The notes under the pieces: model-generated
What the model saw: only the letters and a program-made list of their open reading frames with translations
What the model was told of the DNA's origin: nothing
The model's database searches: none
Program-made: the position numbers and the translations under genes
DNA from: Promethearchaeota archaeon
GTDB taxonomy: Archaea; Asgardarchaeota; Lokiarchaeia; Sigyniarchaeales; SOKP01
Length of the DNA: 64,000 nt
Assembly (NCBI GenBank): GCA_019058365.1
Contig: JAHPZE010000004.1
Coordinates: 62,001-126,000, forward strand
Direction: 5' to 3'
In this document: in pieces, positions 1 through 9,928 of the stretch
How the letters are laid out: each line of letters starts with the position of its first letter
How positions within the stretch are numbered: the first letter of the stretch is position 1

Positions 1-80
1 TAATTGTCTGATTAAATATTTCTATCTTAATTAAATATTTATAGTTTAAAATGAATATTCTCTAATTAATTTTATTAGTT

Positions 81-2324
81 CTAAACAAATAATCGATCTT
101 CTTTGGATTCTTCTATACTTCTACTTTTTAATTTTTCACCGAATTTTTCATACCATGCTAATGTTTCTTTAGTTAATGTAGGATTAGTAAATTCTCTTGC
201 TTCTTTAAAATGTTCTAATGAAACTTTTCTTGCTCTAATATTCTCTCTTAAGGCAATCATAGCAGCTTCGCGACACCATGTTTCAATATCTGCTCCAGAA
301 AAGCCATTAATTAAACTATTCAAATCTTCTACTTTTACATTGCTAGTTAAAGGCATATCTTTAGTAAATATTTTTAAAATTTCCAATCTTCCCTTTTCAT
401 CCGGAACAGGAACGAGCAATATTCTATCAATTCTTCCGGGGCGAATTAATGCTGGATCTAAAATATCAGGACGATTAGTAGCGGCAATTACAACTATATC
501 TTTCATTACTTCCAAACCATCTAACTCTGTTAAAAATTGAGATAATACTTTTTCTGTTACACCAGAATCTGATGTATGTCTTCCTCTACTTGGAGCTATC
601 GAATCAAACTCATCAAAAAAGATAATACATGGAGATGCCATTTTTGCTATACGAAAAACTTCTCTTATTGCCTTCTCAGATTCACCGACCCATTTTGATA
701 AGAGTTCTGGACCCTTTATTGATATGAAATTTGCTTTACTTTCGGTTGCTACTGCTCTTGCTAACAAAGTTTTACCACAACCTGGTGGGCCATAAAGCAG
801 AATTCCTTTAGGAGGTGTAATTCCCATACGAGTGAATATATTAGGATGTGATAATGGCCAGTCTACAGCTTCAATTAATTTTTGCTTTAAACTCTCTAAT
901 CCTCCAACTTGATCCCATGGAACGTTTGGGACTTCTACAAATACCTCTCTTATTCCAGATGGAAGAATTTCTTTTAATGCTTCTTCAAAATCTTCTTTGG
1001 TAACTTCTATTTGTTCTAATAATTCTGGATCAATTACTTCTGATTCCAAATCAATTTTAGGTAAATATCGACGTAATGCAGACATAGCAGCTTCTCGACA
1101 AACAGCAGAAATATCTGCTCCTACGAATCCATGCGTTATTTGTGAAAATTCCTTTAATGAAATCTTTTTATCAAGGGGCATATTTCTAGTATGTATTTGA
1201 AATACTTCTCTCCTGCCTTTCTCATTAGGTACTTTTATCTCAATTTCACGATCAAATCGTCCTGGGCGCCTTAATGCAGAATCTAAACTATTCGGTCTAT
1301 TAGTTGCTCCTATAACAATAACTTTACCTCTTCCATGCAGTCCATCCATCAAGGCAAGTAATTGTGCTACAACTCTACGTTCTACTTCTCCTGTAACAGT
1401 TTCTCGTTTTGGAGCAATAGCATCAATTTCATCTATAAAAATAATAGACGGGCTCTTTTCTTCTGCTTCAATAAAGAGTTTTCGCAATTTTTTTTCAGAT
1501 TCTCCATAAAATTTACTCATAATTTCTGGACCATTTATTGAAATGAAATGTGCTTCACTTTCATTAGCCACGGCTCTAGCTAATAAAGTCTTTCCACACC
1601 CAGGTGGACCTCTTAGAAGAACTCCCTTAGGAGGATCAATTCCTAAACGTTTAAACAACGATGGATGTCGTAATGGCAATTCTACCATTTCTCTAACTCT
1701 CTGAATCTCTTTATCTAAACCTCCAACATCTTCATACGTTATGTAGTGAAGCCCTCTTTCTGCCTCTTCAGTAATTTTATCACTAATATTAAGTATAGTA
1801 TCTTGTTTAATAATGCAAACTCCACTAGGTCGCACGCTTAAAACTTTAAATGTGATCTCTCTACTAATACCAATAGAGATAAATATATAATCATCTACTG
1901 TTATTGGGTAATTGTTTAATTTTCTTTTTACAAAGCTTTCAAATCTAGGATTATTTTTTATCGGGAAATTTGATGGAGCCAATACAACATTTTGAGCAAT
2001 TTCAGCTTTCACTTTTCGAATTTCAACGGTATCATCAATTCTAGTTCCTGTATTTTTTTGAAGCCTAGAATCTACACGCACAATTCCTAATCCATTATCT
2101 TGTGGATAACTTGGCCATGCAATTCCAGCACTTTCTTTCTTTCCATTAACAGATATAACATCACCAGTTTGAATTTTCAACTTTTCCATTGTTTTTGGAT
2201 CAATTCTTATAATATTGCGCCCTATATCTCTTTTTTTAGCCTTCTGAACCCGTAAAGACACATTAGGTATATCTCCATCTTTTTCATCATCTTCCTCTTT
2301 ACCATTATTGCCACTTGATGACAT
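81..2324 (-). CDS. cdc48: Cdc48/VCP-type AAA ATPase
   Basis: Double-AAA unfoldase that extracts and unfolds proteins, typically feeding the proteasome or remodelling complexes in the cytosol. The 747 aa match the usual family length. A VCP-type N domain covers roughly residues 20-190. D1 has Walker A GPPGCGKT near residue 238 and Walker [10 protein letters not shown]2 has a second GPPGCGKT near 512 and IIFFDEFD. Both rings keep the GATNRP/AATNRP sensor and the RPGR(F/I)DR arginine finger region, so both should hydrolyse ATP. The protein ends in Leu-Phe-Val, which resembles the HbYX proteasome-docking tail with Phe in place of Tyr; docking is an inference. The start is an ATG. It is transcribed alone, away from the window edge, with FEN1 about 100 bp upstream. 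Confidence 0.97.
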   Translation of the reverse strand: MSSSGNNGKEEDDEKDGDIPNVSLRVQKAKKRDIGRNIIRIDPKTMEKLKIQTGDVISVNGKKESAGIAWPSYPQDNGLGIVRVDSRLQKNTGTRIDDTVEIRKVKAEIAQNVVLAPSNFPIKNNPRFESFVKRKLNNYPITVDDYIFISIGISREITFKVLSVRPSGVCIIKQDTILNISDKITEEAERGLHYITYEDVGGLDKEIQRVREMVELPLRHPSLFKRLGIDPPKGVLLRGPPGCGKTLLARAVANESEAHFISINGPEIMSKFYGESEKKLRKLFIEAEEKSPSIIFIDEIDAIAPKRETVTGEVERRVVAQLLALMDGLHGRGKVIVIGATNRPNSLDSALRRPGRFDREIEIKVPNEKGRREVFQIHTRNMPLDKKISLKEFSQITHGFVGADISAVCREAAMSALRRYLPKIDLESEVIDPELLEQIEVTKEDFEEALKEILPSGIREVFVEVPNVPWDQVGGLESLKQKLIEAVDWPLSHPNIFTRMGITPPKGILLYGPPGCGKTLLARAVATESKANFISIKGPELLSKWVGESEKAIREVFRIAKMASPCIIFFDEFDSIAPSRGRHTSDSGVTEKVLSQFLTELDGLEVMKDIVVIAATNRPDILDPALIRPGRIDRILLVPVPDEKGRLEILKIFTKDMPLTSNVKVEDLNSLINGFSGADIETWCREAAMIALRENIRARKVSLEHFKEAREFTNPTLTKETLAWYEKFGEKLKSRSIEESKEDRLFV

Positions 2325-2423
2325 GATATATCAACATTAATAAAGTTTTATTTAGATAATTTAAAGAAATCTTAATTTCGTAAAAATTTTTGTATTTATA
2401 TTTTAAAATAAAAATTTAATTTC

Positions 2424-3473
2424 TCATTGAATAAAATCATCTAGGGAGGCTTGCACTTTAGCGTCATTTAATTTTCTTAGCCTATCAAGTGCATTCTCAA
2501 CTCTTTGTTTTGAAAAATTATGTTGTTCAATAAGTAAATCTTCTAATTTTTCAAAATCGATCTTCTTTGGTTTTGGAATCTTATAATCTTTTTTTATATC
2601 AGGATTCAGAAATATTTTTCTAATTTGAGTAACTAATTCCAGATCTAAAAAAATCTCTTTTCCTCCTATCATAACATTATTTTTCAGAATGTACTCTATC
2701 GTATCGTATTTTTTAATCAAGTCTAATGCTGTTTTCTGACCAATACCTTTAATTCCCGGGAAGAAATCTGTACCAATCAAGATTCCCATATCAATCAATT
2801 GTTCTCTAGTGATTCCAAGATTATTTAAGAATTTATTTAATGAGACATATTCTATATCTAAAGTAACTGTTGTATCTCTTACTTTTTTAGTTCGACTTAT
2901 AGCAAAATTTCGAATTAATCGTTCCCCTCCAAATAATAAAGTATCATAATCTTGGGAAGCACATGCCCATGCATCATTATTTTCAACTAGATATGCAGAT
3001 TGAGCTTCTCCCTCAGAACTGGCTTGCACTATCGGAATTCCCATATACTCAATTAATTTTTTACTCTCTTCGATCATCTCAGAATCAAGTTTAGAAGTTA
3101 ATTGAGCAAATTTTTTAGCTTCTTTAAAATCCTCATCATCTTGTGCTTTAATCATTTTCTCCTTAGCTTCTTCTTTAATTTTTTTCCTCTCTCTTACAGT
3201 CTCTATTTTCAATTCAGAAGGAATACCATCAAAAACATAAATTGGTTTAATATTATGCTCTAAAAAGTTAATTGATCTATAAAAAAGTCCTGAAAGATGC
3301 GATGTTACACTTCCCTGAAAATCTTTTAAAGGAGTTCCATCTCTCTGACGTATTATAGCTAAAAATTGATAAATGGTATTAAATGCATCAATAGCTATAC
3401 TTTTTTTAAAGAGGTTTTCAAATGTAATTGTTCTTTTAACTTCATTTACTAATTCATTTATTTTTACGCCCAT
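2424..3473 (-). CDS. fen: Flap endonuclease 1
   Basis: Structure-specific 5' flap nuclease that processes Okazaki fragments and repair intermediates. The 349 aa are typical for archaeal FEN1. The N-terminal XPG region has metal-ligand Asp29 (IDAFN) and Asp82 (FDGIP). The internal XPG region has SEGEAQSAY near residue 155, SQDYDTLLF near 175 and TDFFPGIKGIG near 237, the helix-hairpin-helix DNA contact. The C-terminus carries a PIP box, QASLDDFI at 341-348, for binding the PCNA clamp. The start is ATG with the conserved MGV opening; in FEN1 the N-terminal glycine lies at the active site. It lies in a minus-strand run of housekeeping genes with Cdc48 and NOB1. Confidence 0.97.
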   Translation of the reverse strand: MGVKINELVNEVKRTITFENLFKKSIAIDAFNTIYQFLAIIRQRDGTPLKDFQGSVTSHLSGLFYRSINFLEHNIKPIYVFDGIPSELKIETVRERKKIKEEAKEKMIKAQDDEDFKEAKKFAQLTSKLDSEMIEESKKLIEYMGIPIVQASSEGEAQSAYLVENNDAWACASQDYDTLLFGGERLIRNFAISRTKKVRDTTVTLDIEYVSLNKFLNNLGITREQLIDMGILIGTDFFPGIKGIGQKTALDLIKKYDTIEYILKNNVMIGGKEIFLDLELVTQIRKIFLNPDIKKDYKIPKPKKIDFEKLEDLLIEQHNFSKQRVENALDRLRKLNDAKVQASLDDFIQ

Positions 3474-3539
3474 ATTTAATTTATTCCCTATTTTCTACAT
3501 CTTCGATAAATATTTATAATACAATTTATATAATCTCTA

Positions 3540-4088
3540 CTAATATATTATATTACTTTTTGGACGCCTTTTCAATTTTGATCCACAAATTTCACATGTT
3601 TTATTTAAGTCTTCAGCTTCATGAATACTTTTGCAATGTGGACAAAATACTTCCCAGTTTATTTTAGATTCAATTCCATCTTTATATAAAGAAGAAAAAG
3701 GAATATTTAACTCAGAACATACATTTTCAATGGAATAATCATTAGAGTACATCTTCACATTTTTATTTGAGTTTTCCGTCAATTCTAAAGTCAATGCTAT
3801 TAATTCCTTATCTACATCTGATAAAGCTTTGAAATCTCCTGTTTTTTTTGATATTTCCCTTACCTTTTCAATGAATTTACTTTCAGGATTTTTTACCATT
3901 AATTTTTTAGTTTCAATTGCAGCATTTATCTTATTTAAAATATTTCTATTTTTTTCAATATATCTATGATCTTTTATTTCCTCAATTATAGAAGGAGTTG
4001 TATAAATCTCAAGGTCAATTAGATTAATATCAATTCCTGTAAGGAAAATATTAGTATCAAAAATATAAATTGAAGCTTTTTTTTTCAT
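3540..4088 (-). CDS. nob1: NOB1-type PIN endoribonuclease
   Basis: Probable rRNA-processing endonuclease that matures the 3' end of 16S rRNA. It is 182 aa long. The N-terminal PIN domain starts with FDTNIF (Asp11), has SDVDKELIALTLEL in the middle and YSNDYSIENV at the end, which gives the acidic metal-binding set. The C-terminus has a zinc ribbon, CPHC ... CEICG, at about 149-170, the arrangement that separates NOB1 from toxin-type PIN proteins. The zinc ribbon and the absence of a neighbouring antitoxin argue against VapC. The start is ATG. The neighbours are FEN1 downstream and NAD kinase upstream, all minus strand with short gaps. Confidence 0.9.
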   Translation of the reverse strand: MKKKASIYIFDTNIFLTGIDINLIDLEIYTTPSIIEEIKDHRYIEKNRNILNKINAAIETKKLMVKNPESKFIEKVREISKKTGDFKALSDVDKELIALTLELTENSNKNVKMYSNDYSIENVCSELNIPFSSLYKDGIESKINWEVFCPHCKSIHEAEDLNKTCEICGSKLKRRPKSNIIY

Positions 4089-4148
4089 AGTACTTATCTT
4101 CAGTAATGAATCATGAAAAATAATCTTTATTCATATTATTTTATGAAG

Positions 4149-5048
4149 TTATTCTTCAGGAGAATCATCAATAGGGACTCTTCTTATAGTACCAATGATT
4201 TTCTTTCTCAAGCGAGTATAATAACTTCCTTTAAACCGAATAAATTTATTTTGAGAATTTGCTTTACGAATCCTAATCTTTGTATTAGGTGCAATTCTTT
4301 TAATGATTTGCTGTCCATCTATTACAATTTTAGCATCTAATCGAGGTCTTAAAAGTTGAATTTCAATTTCAGAATCAATAGGTACAATTAAAGGTTTTAA
4401 ACCAGATCTAGCAAAGCTGTTTAACGGAGTTATCTGCATAATTGTCATATTAGGATTTACTATTGCTCCACCTGCGCTTAAATTATAAGCAGTAGATCCT
4501 GTAGAGGTTGATATTATAACTCCGTCTAAATAACTACGATTCAGAAAAATATTATCAATTTTGATAGATATCTGTAAAACTTTTGAACTTTTAGAAGATA
4601 TTATTAAAACTTCATTTAAAGCATTACTCAACTTAATTTCTCCTGAATTTTTCGCAATATATGCCGTTATTTTGGAACAAACTTCTAAAGTGAATTGACC
4701 ATTTAAAACCTTGGATAAATCTTTGAAAATTATTCTTTCATTAGACTCATCTAAAAAACCTATAGAACCTACATTTACTCCCAGAATGGGAGGTGGATCT
4801 TTTTGAGATAATCCATTAGCAACTCTTAATATTGAGCCATCTCCACCAATAATTATTATGAATTTAATATTCTCTTCACTCATTTCACCAAGATCCATAC
4901 CATTATGCGGAAAAATTTTTGGCGCTATTCTTGTCTCTAAATATACAATTTCACCTTTTTGAACTAAGAAATCGAAAATTCTTCTTGATAATTTAATTGC
5001 TCTCTCGGAATCCAATCTACATGCTAATGCAATCGGTTTTTTTTCCAT
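4149..5048 (-). CDS. nadK: NAD kinase
   Basis: Phosphorylates NAD to NADP. At 299 aa it fits the ATP/polyphosphate NAD kinase family. The diagnostic GGDGS motif is at about residues 68-72, followed by NVGSIGFLDES (substrate loop) and STSTGSTAYNLSAGG near 180-195 (conserved glycine-rich core). A C-terminal beta-sandwich segment with IVIDGQ follows. No membrane segment or extra domain is seen. The start is ATG. It sits between NOB1 and aIF5A on the same strand, with gaps of about 60-75 bp that allow co-transcription. Confidence 0.96.
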   Translation of the reverse strand: MEKKPIALACRLDSERAIKLSRRIFDFLVQKGEIVYLETRIAPKIFPHNGMDLGEMSEENIKFIIIIGGDGSILRVANGLSQKDPPPILGVNVGSIGFLDESNERIIFKDLSKVLNGQFTLEVCSKITAYIAKNSGEIKLSNALNEVLIISSKSSKVLQISIKIDNIFLNRSYLDGVIISTSTGSTAYNLSAGGAIVNPNMTIMQITPLNSFARSGLKPLIVPIDSEIEIQLLRPRLDAKIVIDGQQIIKRIAPNTKIRIRKANSQNKFIRFKGSYYTRLRKKIIGTIRRVPIDDSPEE

Positions 5049-5124
5049 GACCCTCGGATTTTCTATTCAAATGCTCAAAAAAATTATGGATAATAAAAAT
5101 ATTAATTGGTTTTTTTTTATTTAA

Positions 5125-5553
5125 TTAGTTAGTGAATACCCTATTTATAAGTGTTTTACCTGCTAATTGCCAATACTCTACTTGAGTAGTTGATATTTTG
5201 CTAGGATTTGTTTGAAGCTCCTTTAATTTATTCTTTAGTTCTTCATCCTGAGGCCAATTAACATCAAATGATTCATAAGACTCTAAATTCATAATATTAA
5301 TTGAGAGATCCTCTATAAAATTAATTTGAGCATTTCCTTTAATAATTTCTGGAACTTCGACCATGTGGCCACTTGGGATGGTGAAAGATCGTTTATTATT
5401 ATCAAACATACCAACACACACAACTCTAACTTTAGCATGACCATGTTTCCCGCTTTTTGATCGCTCTATTCCTTTGATCAAACAAGGTTCTTGATCAGAC
5501 ATAATGTACTGCCCTGTTTTTAATTTTTGTATCTCTGTTCTTCTAATAGACAA
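5125..5553 (-). CDS. eif5A: Translation factor aIF5A
   Basis: Archaeal IF5A, which binds the ribosome and relieves stalling at difficult peptide bonds. It is 142 aa. The hypusination loop SGKHGHAK is intact and the modified lysine should be Lys36. The N-terminal SH3-like and C-terminal OB-like halves are both present. The start must be TTG at 5551-5553 because a TAG codon lies immediately before it in frame. The remainder is conserved from MSIRRTEIQK on. The C-terminal tail (about 20 residues with WPQDEELKNKL and WQLAGKTLINRVFTN) looks lineage-specific. It is divergent from srp54 across a 150-bp A/T-rich gap. Confidence 0.95.
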   Translation of the reverse strand: MSIRRTEIQKLKTGQYIMSDQEPCLIKGIERSKSGKHGHAKVRVVCVGMFDNNKRSFTIPSGHMVEVPEIIKGNAQINFIEDLSINIMNLESYESFDVNWPQDEELKNKLKELQTNPSKISTTQVEYWQLAGKTLINRVFTN

Positions 5554-5705
5554 CTATTTTTACACCTTTCTTTAATTATTTTTATCCAAAATATTTTTAA
5601 TTTTGACATTTCTTTTAATTTATAATATAATATATTTTTTCAAAAAAAAATATTAGTTTTTAAGAATAAATTCAAGTACAAAAAAAAAATTAAAATAGAG
5701 ATTTA

Positions 5706-7079
5706 ATGGTATTAGAGAAATTAGGAAGATCCCTAGACACTGCCATCAGAAAGATAAGACGACTTCCATCAATAGATAAAGATGCAATTAATGCCCTTAT
5801 CCAGGAATTACAGAGAGCCTTGCTAAGTGCTGATGTAAAAGTAGAGTTAGTATTTGAAATGACTGAAAATATCAGAAAAGAGGCCATGAACACCAAACTC
5901 CAGAAGGCAAGACGGAGGGATTTCGTGATTAAATTAGTACATGATGAACTTATTAAACTTTTAGGTGGAAAGCCCGCTCCAATACGAATAAAACCTGGAA
6001 AAAAGAATGTGATATTGCTTGTTGGTATCCAAGGTTCAGGAAAAACCACTACCATAGCCAAATTAGCAAAATTTTATAAAAGTAAAGGTTATAAGGTTGG
6101 AGCATTAACAACGGATACTTGGCGCCCAGGAGCTTATGAACAATTAGTACAATTGTCAGATCAGGTGGGCATAAAATGTTACGGAAACCCAAATGAAAAA
6201 AATGCTATTAAAGTTGCTATTCAAGAGACAAAAAGAGCAATGAATGATGGAAATGATATAATAATCGCAGATACTGCTGGTAGACATAAAGAAGAAAAAG
6301 AATTGATGAAAGAAATGGCAATTCTTGAACAAAAGTTAAAACCAAATGAGATAATTTTAGTGATTGATGGTACTCTGGGTCAACAAGCATTTAACCAAGC
6401 CAAGGCATTTGCACAAACAACTAATTTGGGATCAATTATAGTCACAAAATTAGATGGGACCGCTAAAGGGGGTGGAGCTTTGTCAGCGTGCACCGCATCA
6501 AATGTGGGTATTCGTTTCATTGGAGTAGGTGAAAAAATCGATGATTTTGAAGAATTTGATCCATCTAAATTTGTAGGAACTTTACTTGGTATTCCAGATA
6601 TCGAATCTTTAGTTCAAAAAGTACAAGAAGCTGAAGTAGATATTGAACCAGAAATGGTTAAAAGAATGGTTCACGGAAAATTTACTCTTGATGATTTATA
6701 CCTACAATTAAAAAGTATAAAGAAAGTTGGTAAATTTAAACAAATATTGGCCATGATGGGTGGTGGAAATATTCCAGATGCTTTGAAGGAAGATGCCGAA
6801 GCAAACCTTGCAAAATGGGAAGTTGTTCTTAATTCTATGACACAAGAAGAAAAAGAGAACCCAAAAGTCATTAAAAAAACTAGAAAAAGACGAATTGCCA
6901 TAGGGAGTGGTACTAATTACTCAATAATTAATAAAATGTTGGATCAATTTTCACAGATGAAAAAATTCATGAAAAAATTTCTTCAAATGCAAAAAAAAGG
7001 GAAAGGGATGCCCGGGATGCCTGGTTTTCCAGGTGGAAAAGCTGCAACTGATTTTATGAAGAAATTAGGTAAATTTTAA
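5706..7079 (+). CDS. srp54: Signal recognition particle GTPase SRP54
   Basis: GTPase of the signal recognition particle that binds signal peptides and SRP RNA and docks ribosomes at the membrane. The 457 aa match archaeal SRP54. The N domain comprises residues 1-90. The G domain has GIQGSGKTTT near 107-116, DTAGRHKEE near 189 and TKLDGTAKGGG near 250. The M domain from about 320 to the end has Met-rich stretches and the MPGMPGF segment. The start is ATG. The SRP RNA gene was not seen in the window. The next gene, trmY, starts 22 bp after its stop, so the two may be co-transcribed. Confidence 0.98.
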   Translation: MVLEKLGRSLDTAIRKIRRLPSIDKDAINALIQELQRALLSADVKVELVFEMTENIRKEAMNTKLQKARRRDFVIKLVHDELIKLLGGKPAPIRIKPGKKNVILLVGIQGSGKTTTIAKLAKFYKSKGYKVGALTTDTWRPGAYEQLVQLSDQVGIKCYGNPNEKNAIKVAIQETKRAMNDGNDIIIADTAGRHKEEKELMKEMAILEQKLKPNEIILVIDGTLGQQAFNQAKAFAQTTNLGSIIVTKLDGTAKGGGALSACTASNVGIRFIGVGEKIDDFEEFDPSKFVGTLLGIPDIESLVQKVQEAEVDIEPEMVKRMVHGKFTLDDLYLQLKSIKKVGKFKQILAMMGGGNIPDALKEDAEANLAKWEVVLNSMTQEEKENPKVIKKTRKRRIAIGSGTNYSIINKMLDQFSQMKKFMKKFLQMQKKGKGMPGMPGFPGGKAATDFMKKLGKF

Positions 7080-7101
7080 AATTTGATAATAACCCTCATA
7101 T

Positions 7102-7770
7102 TTGATTAATTTGGTTAATTTCTTATTACTAATAGAAAGTATTTCAGACTATTCTAAAAAAGATATTGATATAGGAAGAACCCCACTTGATATATATAGA
7201 CTCAGTTCTTGTATAAGAGAAACATTCTGTTTATCATATAATCTTAGAAAAGAGAATAATCTCTTTTTATACATCCAAAAAAACCATCATCTAATTGAAT
7301 TTAAAGGAAAAAAATTAAAATATTTAGGTCCAGATGAAAGATCTGAAACATTACTTTTAGAGAAAGTGTTAGGCAAAATAAAACAATCTATTATTTATGA
7401 GGATGGGTGGAGAAAATCAACTCCAGGAATTTTTATAAGATGTTTTTCTGATACTATTTCGTTCATTAATTATTATGGATTAATTGCAAACCATCTGAGC
7501 TTTCTTATCATAGATACTATATATGAGGTTAATAAAAAAGTAGAATTTTTCAAATTAAATCAAGATCCCATAGAAATTAAGGATAACGACTTCTTTATAA
7601 TTCCAACTTATACTCTGCAATGTGAGAGCTCCAGCTTTATTGAAATATTCAAAGAACTGAAAAACACAAAACTTATCTCTCTTTCAAAAATTAAATGTGT
7701 AGAAAATAAAATTTTATATATTAATTTTATAAAAGATCAACAAAGAACTCATAAAAACCTAGTTAAATGA
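7102..7770 (+). CDS. trmY: tRNA pseudouridine(54) N1-methyltransferase TrmY-like
   Basis: Probable SPOUT-class methyltransferase that converts pseudouridine 54 to N1-methylpseudouridine in the tRNA T-loop. At 222 aa it is slightly longer than typical TrmY (about 200). The family signature LGPDERSETLL is near residues 75-85, followed by STPGIFIRCFSD. The N-terminal half keeps the TSRTAS-like region only loosely, as IGRTPLDIYRLSSCIRE. The start is TTG (MINLVNF). Its stop overlaps the start of the dihydroorotase gene by four bases, so translation is coupled. The C-terminal 50 residues are poorly conserved and end in a basic tail. Family assignment rests on the LGPDERS block. Confidence 0.82.
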   Translation: MINLVNFLLLIESISDYSKKDIDIGRTPLDIYRLSSCIRETFCLSYNLRKENNLFLYIQKNHHLIEFKGKKLKYLGPDERSETLLLEKVLGKIKQSIIYEDGWRKSTPGIFIRCFSDTISFINYYGLIANHLSFLIIDTIYEVNKKVEFFKLNQDPIEIKDNDFFIIPTYTLQCESSSFIEIFKELKNTKLISLSKIKCVENKILYINFIKDQQRTHKNLVK

Positions 7771-9161
7771 TATTAAAAAATGCTAAGATTTATAATGACG
7801 GTTTGATACATAAGGGAGTTATATATATCAATAACGGAGTAATTAAAAATGTAATATTTGAGCCAAAAGGCCAAGAATTTAAGAAATTAGTCAAAAAGAA
7901 TCAAGATGGTAAAGAAATTGATTGCCAAAATAAATTAATTCTACCAGGAATAATTGATATTCATTCCCATTTACGAGATTTAGGTCAGAGCGAAAAAGAA
8001 ACATTTTTAACTGGAACTAAAGCGGCGGCATTCTCTGGAATAACAACTGTTTTCAATATGCCGAATACAAAACCTCCTGCTATTTCTTCAGAACAAATTA
8101 AGATTTGGATGAAAAAAGCAGAGAACAATATTTATGTGGATGTAGGATTTATAGCTGGAATCCCAAAAGGAATAGATGAAGATGAGATAAAACGTATCAT
8201 TAATTTAGGAGTTATAGGATTTAAGATTTATTCTCTTACTTCTCTTAATGAAATTGATTGGAAAGATTCAAATAACATTCAAATTATTCTTGATATCTCA
8301 TCTAGATACCAAATTCCCTTTTTTATACATGCATCTTATCCTTTATCTGAGGCTGAAAAAGAGCTTATCACACAAGAATATAATATAAGTAATCAAAGTA
8401 TTTTAAGATACCATAATAGCTTGGATCCAGTTAAAGCAGAAGAGAAATATGTTAAATTTGTTATTGAAAATTATAAAAAATACATTAATGTTAATTATTT
8501 AAATCCTAAAAATTATCCAATAATTCACTTTTGTCATATAAGTTGTATTGAAAGTTATCTAATAATTAAGAAAGCACAGAATTCAAATAAAGATTTAAAA
8601 ATAACTTTTGAGGTTACGCCGCATCATCTACTTTTGTCTAATAAGATCACGTTAGTCAATGAGAATTTTGGAAAAGTCCTACCTCCCTTAAGAGAAGAGA
8701 AACATTCTAAATTTTTATTTAATGAACTAAAAAAAGGGGCAATAAAATTAATAGGAACAGATCATGCTCCACACACATTAGAAGAAAAATCTGAAAATTA
8801 TTTTAATGCACCTTCTGGATTCCCAGGGTTTGAAACATATCCCTTATTAATTATCAATAAGATATTTAATTATCAACTTTCTTTAGAGAAATTTGTTAAA
8901 GCAGCTTCAGAAAATCCAGCAAAAATCTTCAATTTAAACAATAAAGGTTTTATTAAAGAAGGATATTGTGCTGATTTATTAATTGTTGATAAAATTCCAG
9001 AATACACGATTAATTCTCAACATTTTAAAACCAAAGCAAAATTTTCGCCATATGAGAACTTTATTACAAATGTTCAAATTTGGAAAGTCTTTTTACGGGG
9101 GATAGAAATCAATATTGAAAATAATATTCCAAGTGGAAAAATTATTAAACGTATGCTATAA
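7767..9161 (+). CDS. pyrC: Dihydroorotase (amidohydrolase superfamily)
   Basis: Third step of pyrimidine synthesis: cyclises carbamoyl-aspartate to dihydroorotate. It is 464 aa, the long class I type. Metal ligands include HSH at residues 66-68 (DIHSHLRD), the lysine of GFKIYSL near 155 (the carbamylated bridging Lys in class I enzymes), HASY and HFCHIS for the two later histidines, and GTDHAPH near 332. MPNTKPP is the substrate loop. An allantoinase or hydantoinase cannot be excluded, but the HLRD and MPNTKPP blocks favour dihydroorotase. The start ATG overlaps the trmY stop. No other pyrimidine genes are near. Confidence 0.88.
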   Translation: MILKNAKIYNDGLIHKGVIYINNGVIKNVIFEPKGQEFKKLVKKNQDGKEIDCQNKLILPGIIDIHSHLRDLGQSEKETFLTGTKAAAFSGITTVFNMPNTKPPAISSEQIKIWMKKAENNIYVDVGFIAGIPKGIDEDEIKRIINLGVIGFKIYSLTSLNEIDWKDSNNIQIILDISSRYQIPFFIHASYPLSEAEKELITQEYNISNQSILRYHNSLDPVKAEEKYVKFVIENYKKYINVNYLNPKNYPIIHFCHISCIESYLIIKKAQNSNKDLKITFEVTPHHLLLSNKITLVNENFGKVLPPLREEKHSKFLFNELKKGAIKLIGTDHAPHTLEEKSENYFNAPSGFPGFETYPLLIINKIFNYQLSLEKFVKAASENPAKIFNLNNKGFIKEGYCADLLIVDKIPEYTINSQHFKTKAKFSPYENFITNVQIWKVFLRGIEINIENNIPSGKIIKRML

Positions 9162-9220
9162 AATATATATGTCTGAACTGTATAATTATACTTAAATTAA
9201 ATGATTATGGAAACACTAAA

Positions 9221-9853
9221 ATGCTGGATAATGATGAATTTAGCCAAGAAGATGGTAAAATGTTAATACAATTTGCTAGAGATAACATTGAATTTTTTTT
9301 AAAAAATAATAGAAAGATTCCCATTCCAGATGTAATAAAAGAGAAATTTTCTGATAAATATGGTGCATTTGTGACATTAAATAAATATAACGTAATTGGT
9401 AATCCTCTAAGAGGATGTATCGGTTATATTGAACCTACTTATTCTTTATATGATGTAATCCACCGTGTGTCAATAAGTTCAGCAATTGAAGATCCAAGAT
9501 TTCCTTCTGTATCTCTGGATGAGATGGATGAAATAGTAATTGAATTATCAATTTTAACTCCGCCAAAATTGCTTAAAGTAAATGATCCAAAAGAATACAT
9601 CGATAAAATTGTTATTGGAAGAGATGGGCTTATTGTAGAGAAAGGGATGAGAAGAGGTCTACTTCTTCCTCAAGTTCCTATTGATCATGGAAGAAATTGG
9701 GATGTTGAAACTTTTATTTCTCAAACATGTTCAAAAGCTTGGCTTGAAAGTAATGCATGGAAAAATAAAAGCACTAATATATACTCTTTTCAAGCTATTC
9801 TTTTTGAGGAGAAAGAACCACGTGGTGAAGTAATAAGAAAATATCTTAACTAG
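9221..9853 (+). CDS. AMMECR1-domain protein
   Basis: Member of the AMMECR1 family, widespread in archaea and eukaryotes; its biochemical role is not settled. The 210 aa cover a complete single domain. The hallmark LRGCIGY is near residues 64-70. Further support comes from SAIEDPRFPSVS, the ELSILTPP strand and GLLLPQVPIDHGRNWDVETFISQTC. The cysteine of GCIGY is retained. The start is ATG at 9221. It follows dihydroorotase by 59 bp on the same strand and is followed by a sugar kinase after 75 bp. Neither neighbour fixes a function. Confidence 0.93.
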   Translation: MLDNDEFSQEDGKMLIQFARDNIEFFLKNNRKIPIPDVIKEKFSDKYGAFVTLNKYNVIGNPLRGCIGYIEPTYSLYDVIHRVSISSAIEDPRFPSVSLDEMDEIVIELSILTPPKLLKVNDPKEYIDKIVIGRDGLIVEKGMRRGLLLPQVPIDHGRNWDVETFISQTCSKAWLESNAWKNKSTNIYSFQAILFEEKEPRGEVIRKYLN

Positions 9854-9928
9854 TATACTATTTTTACTTAAATATCATACATATCTTTTTTATGAAAAAT
9901 GAAGCTTAAAAATGTTATATTGAGATAA

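Noticed and set aside
3540..4088. VapC-type toxin for the PIN protein
   Set aside because: The C-terminal zinc ribbon and lack of an adjacent antitoxin fit NOB1 instead.
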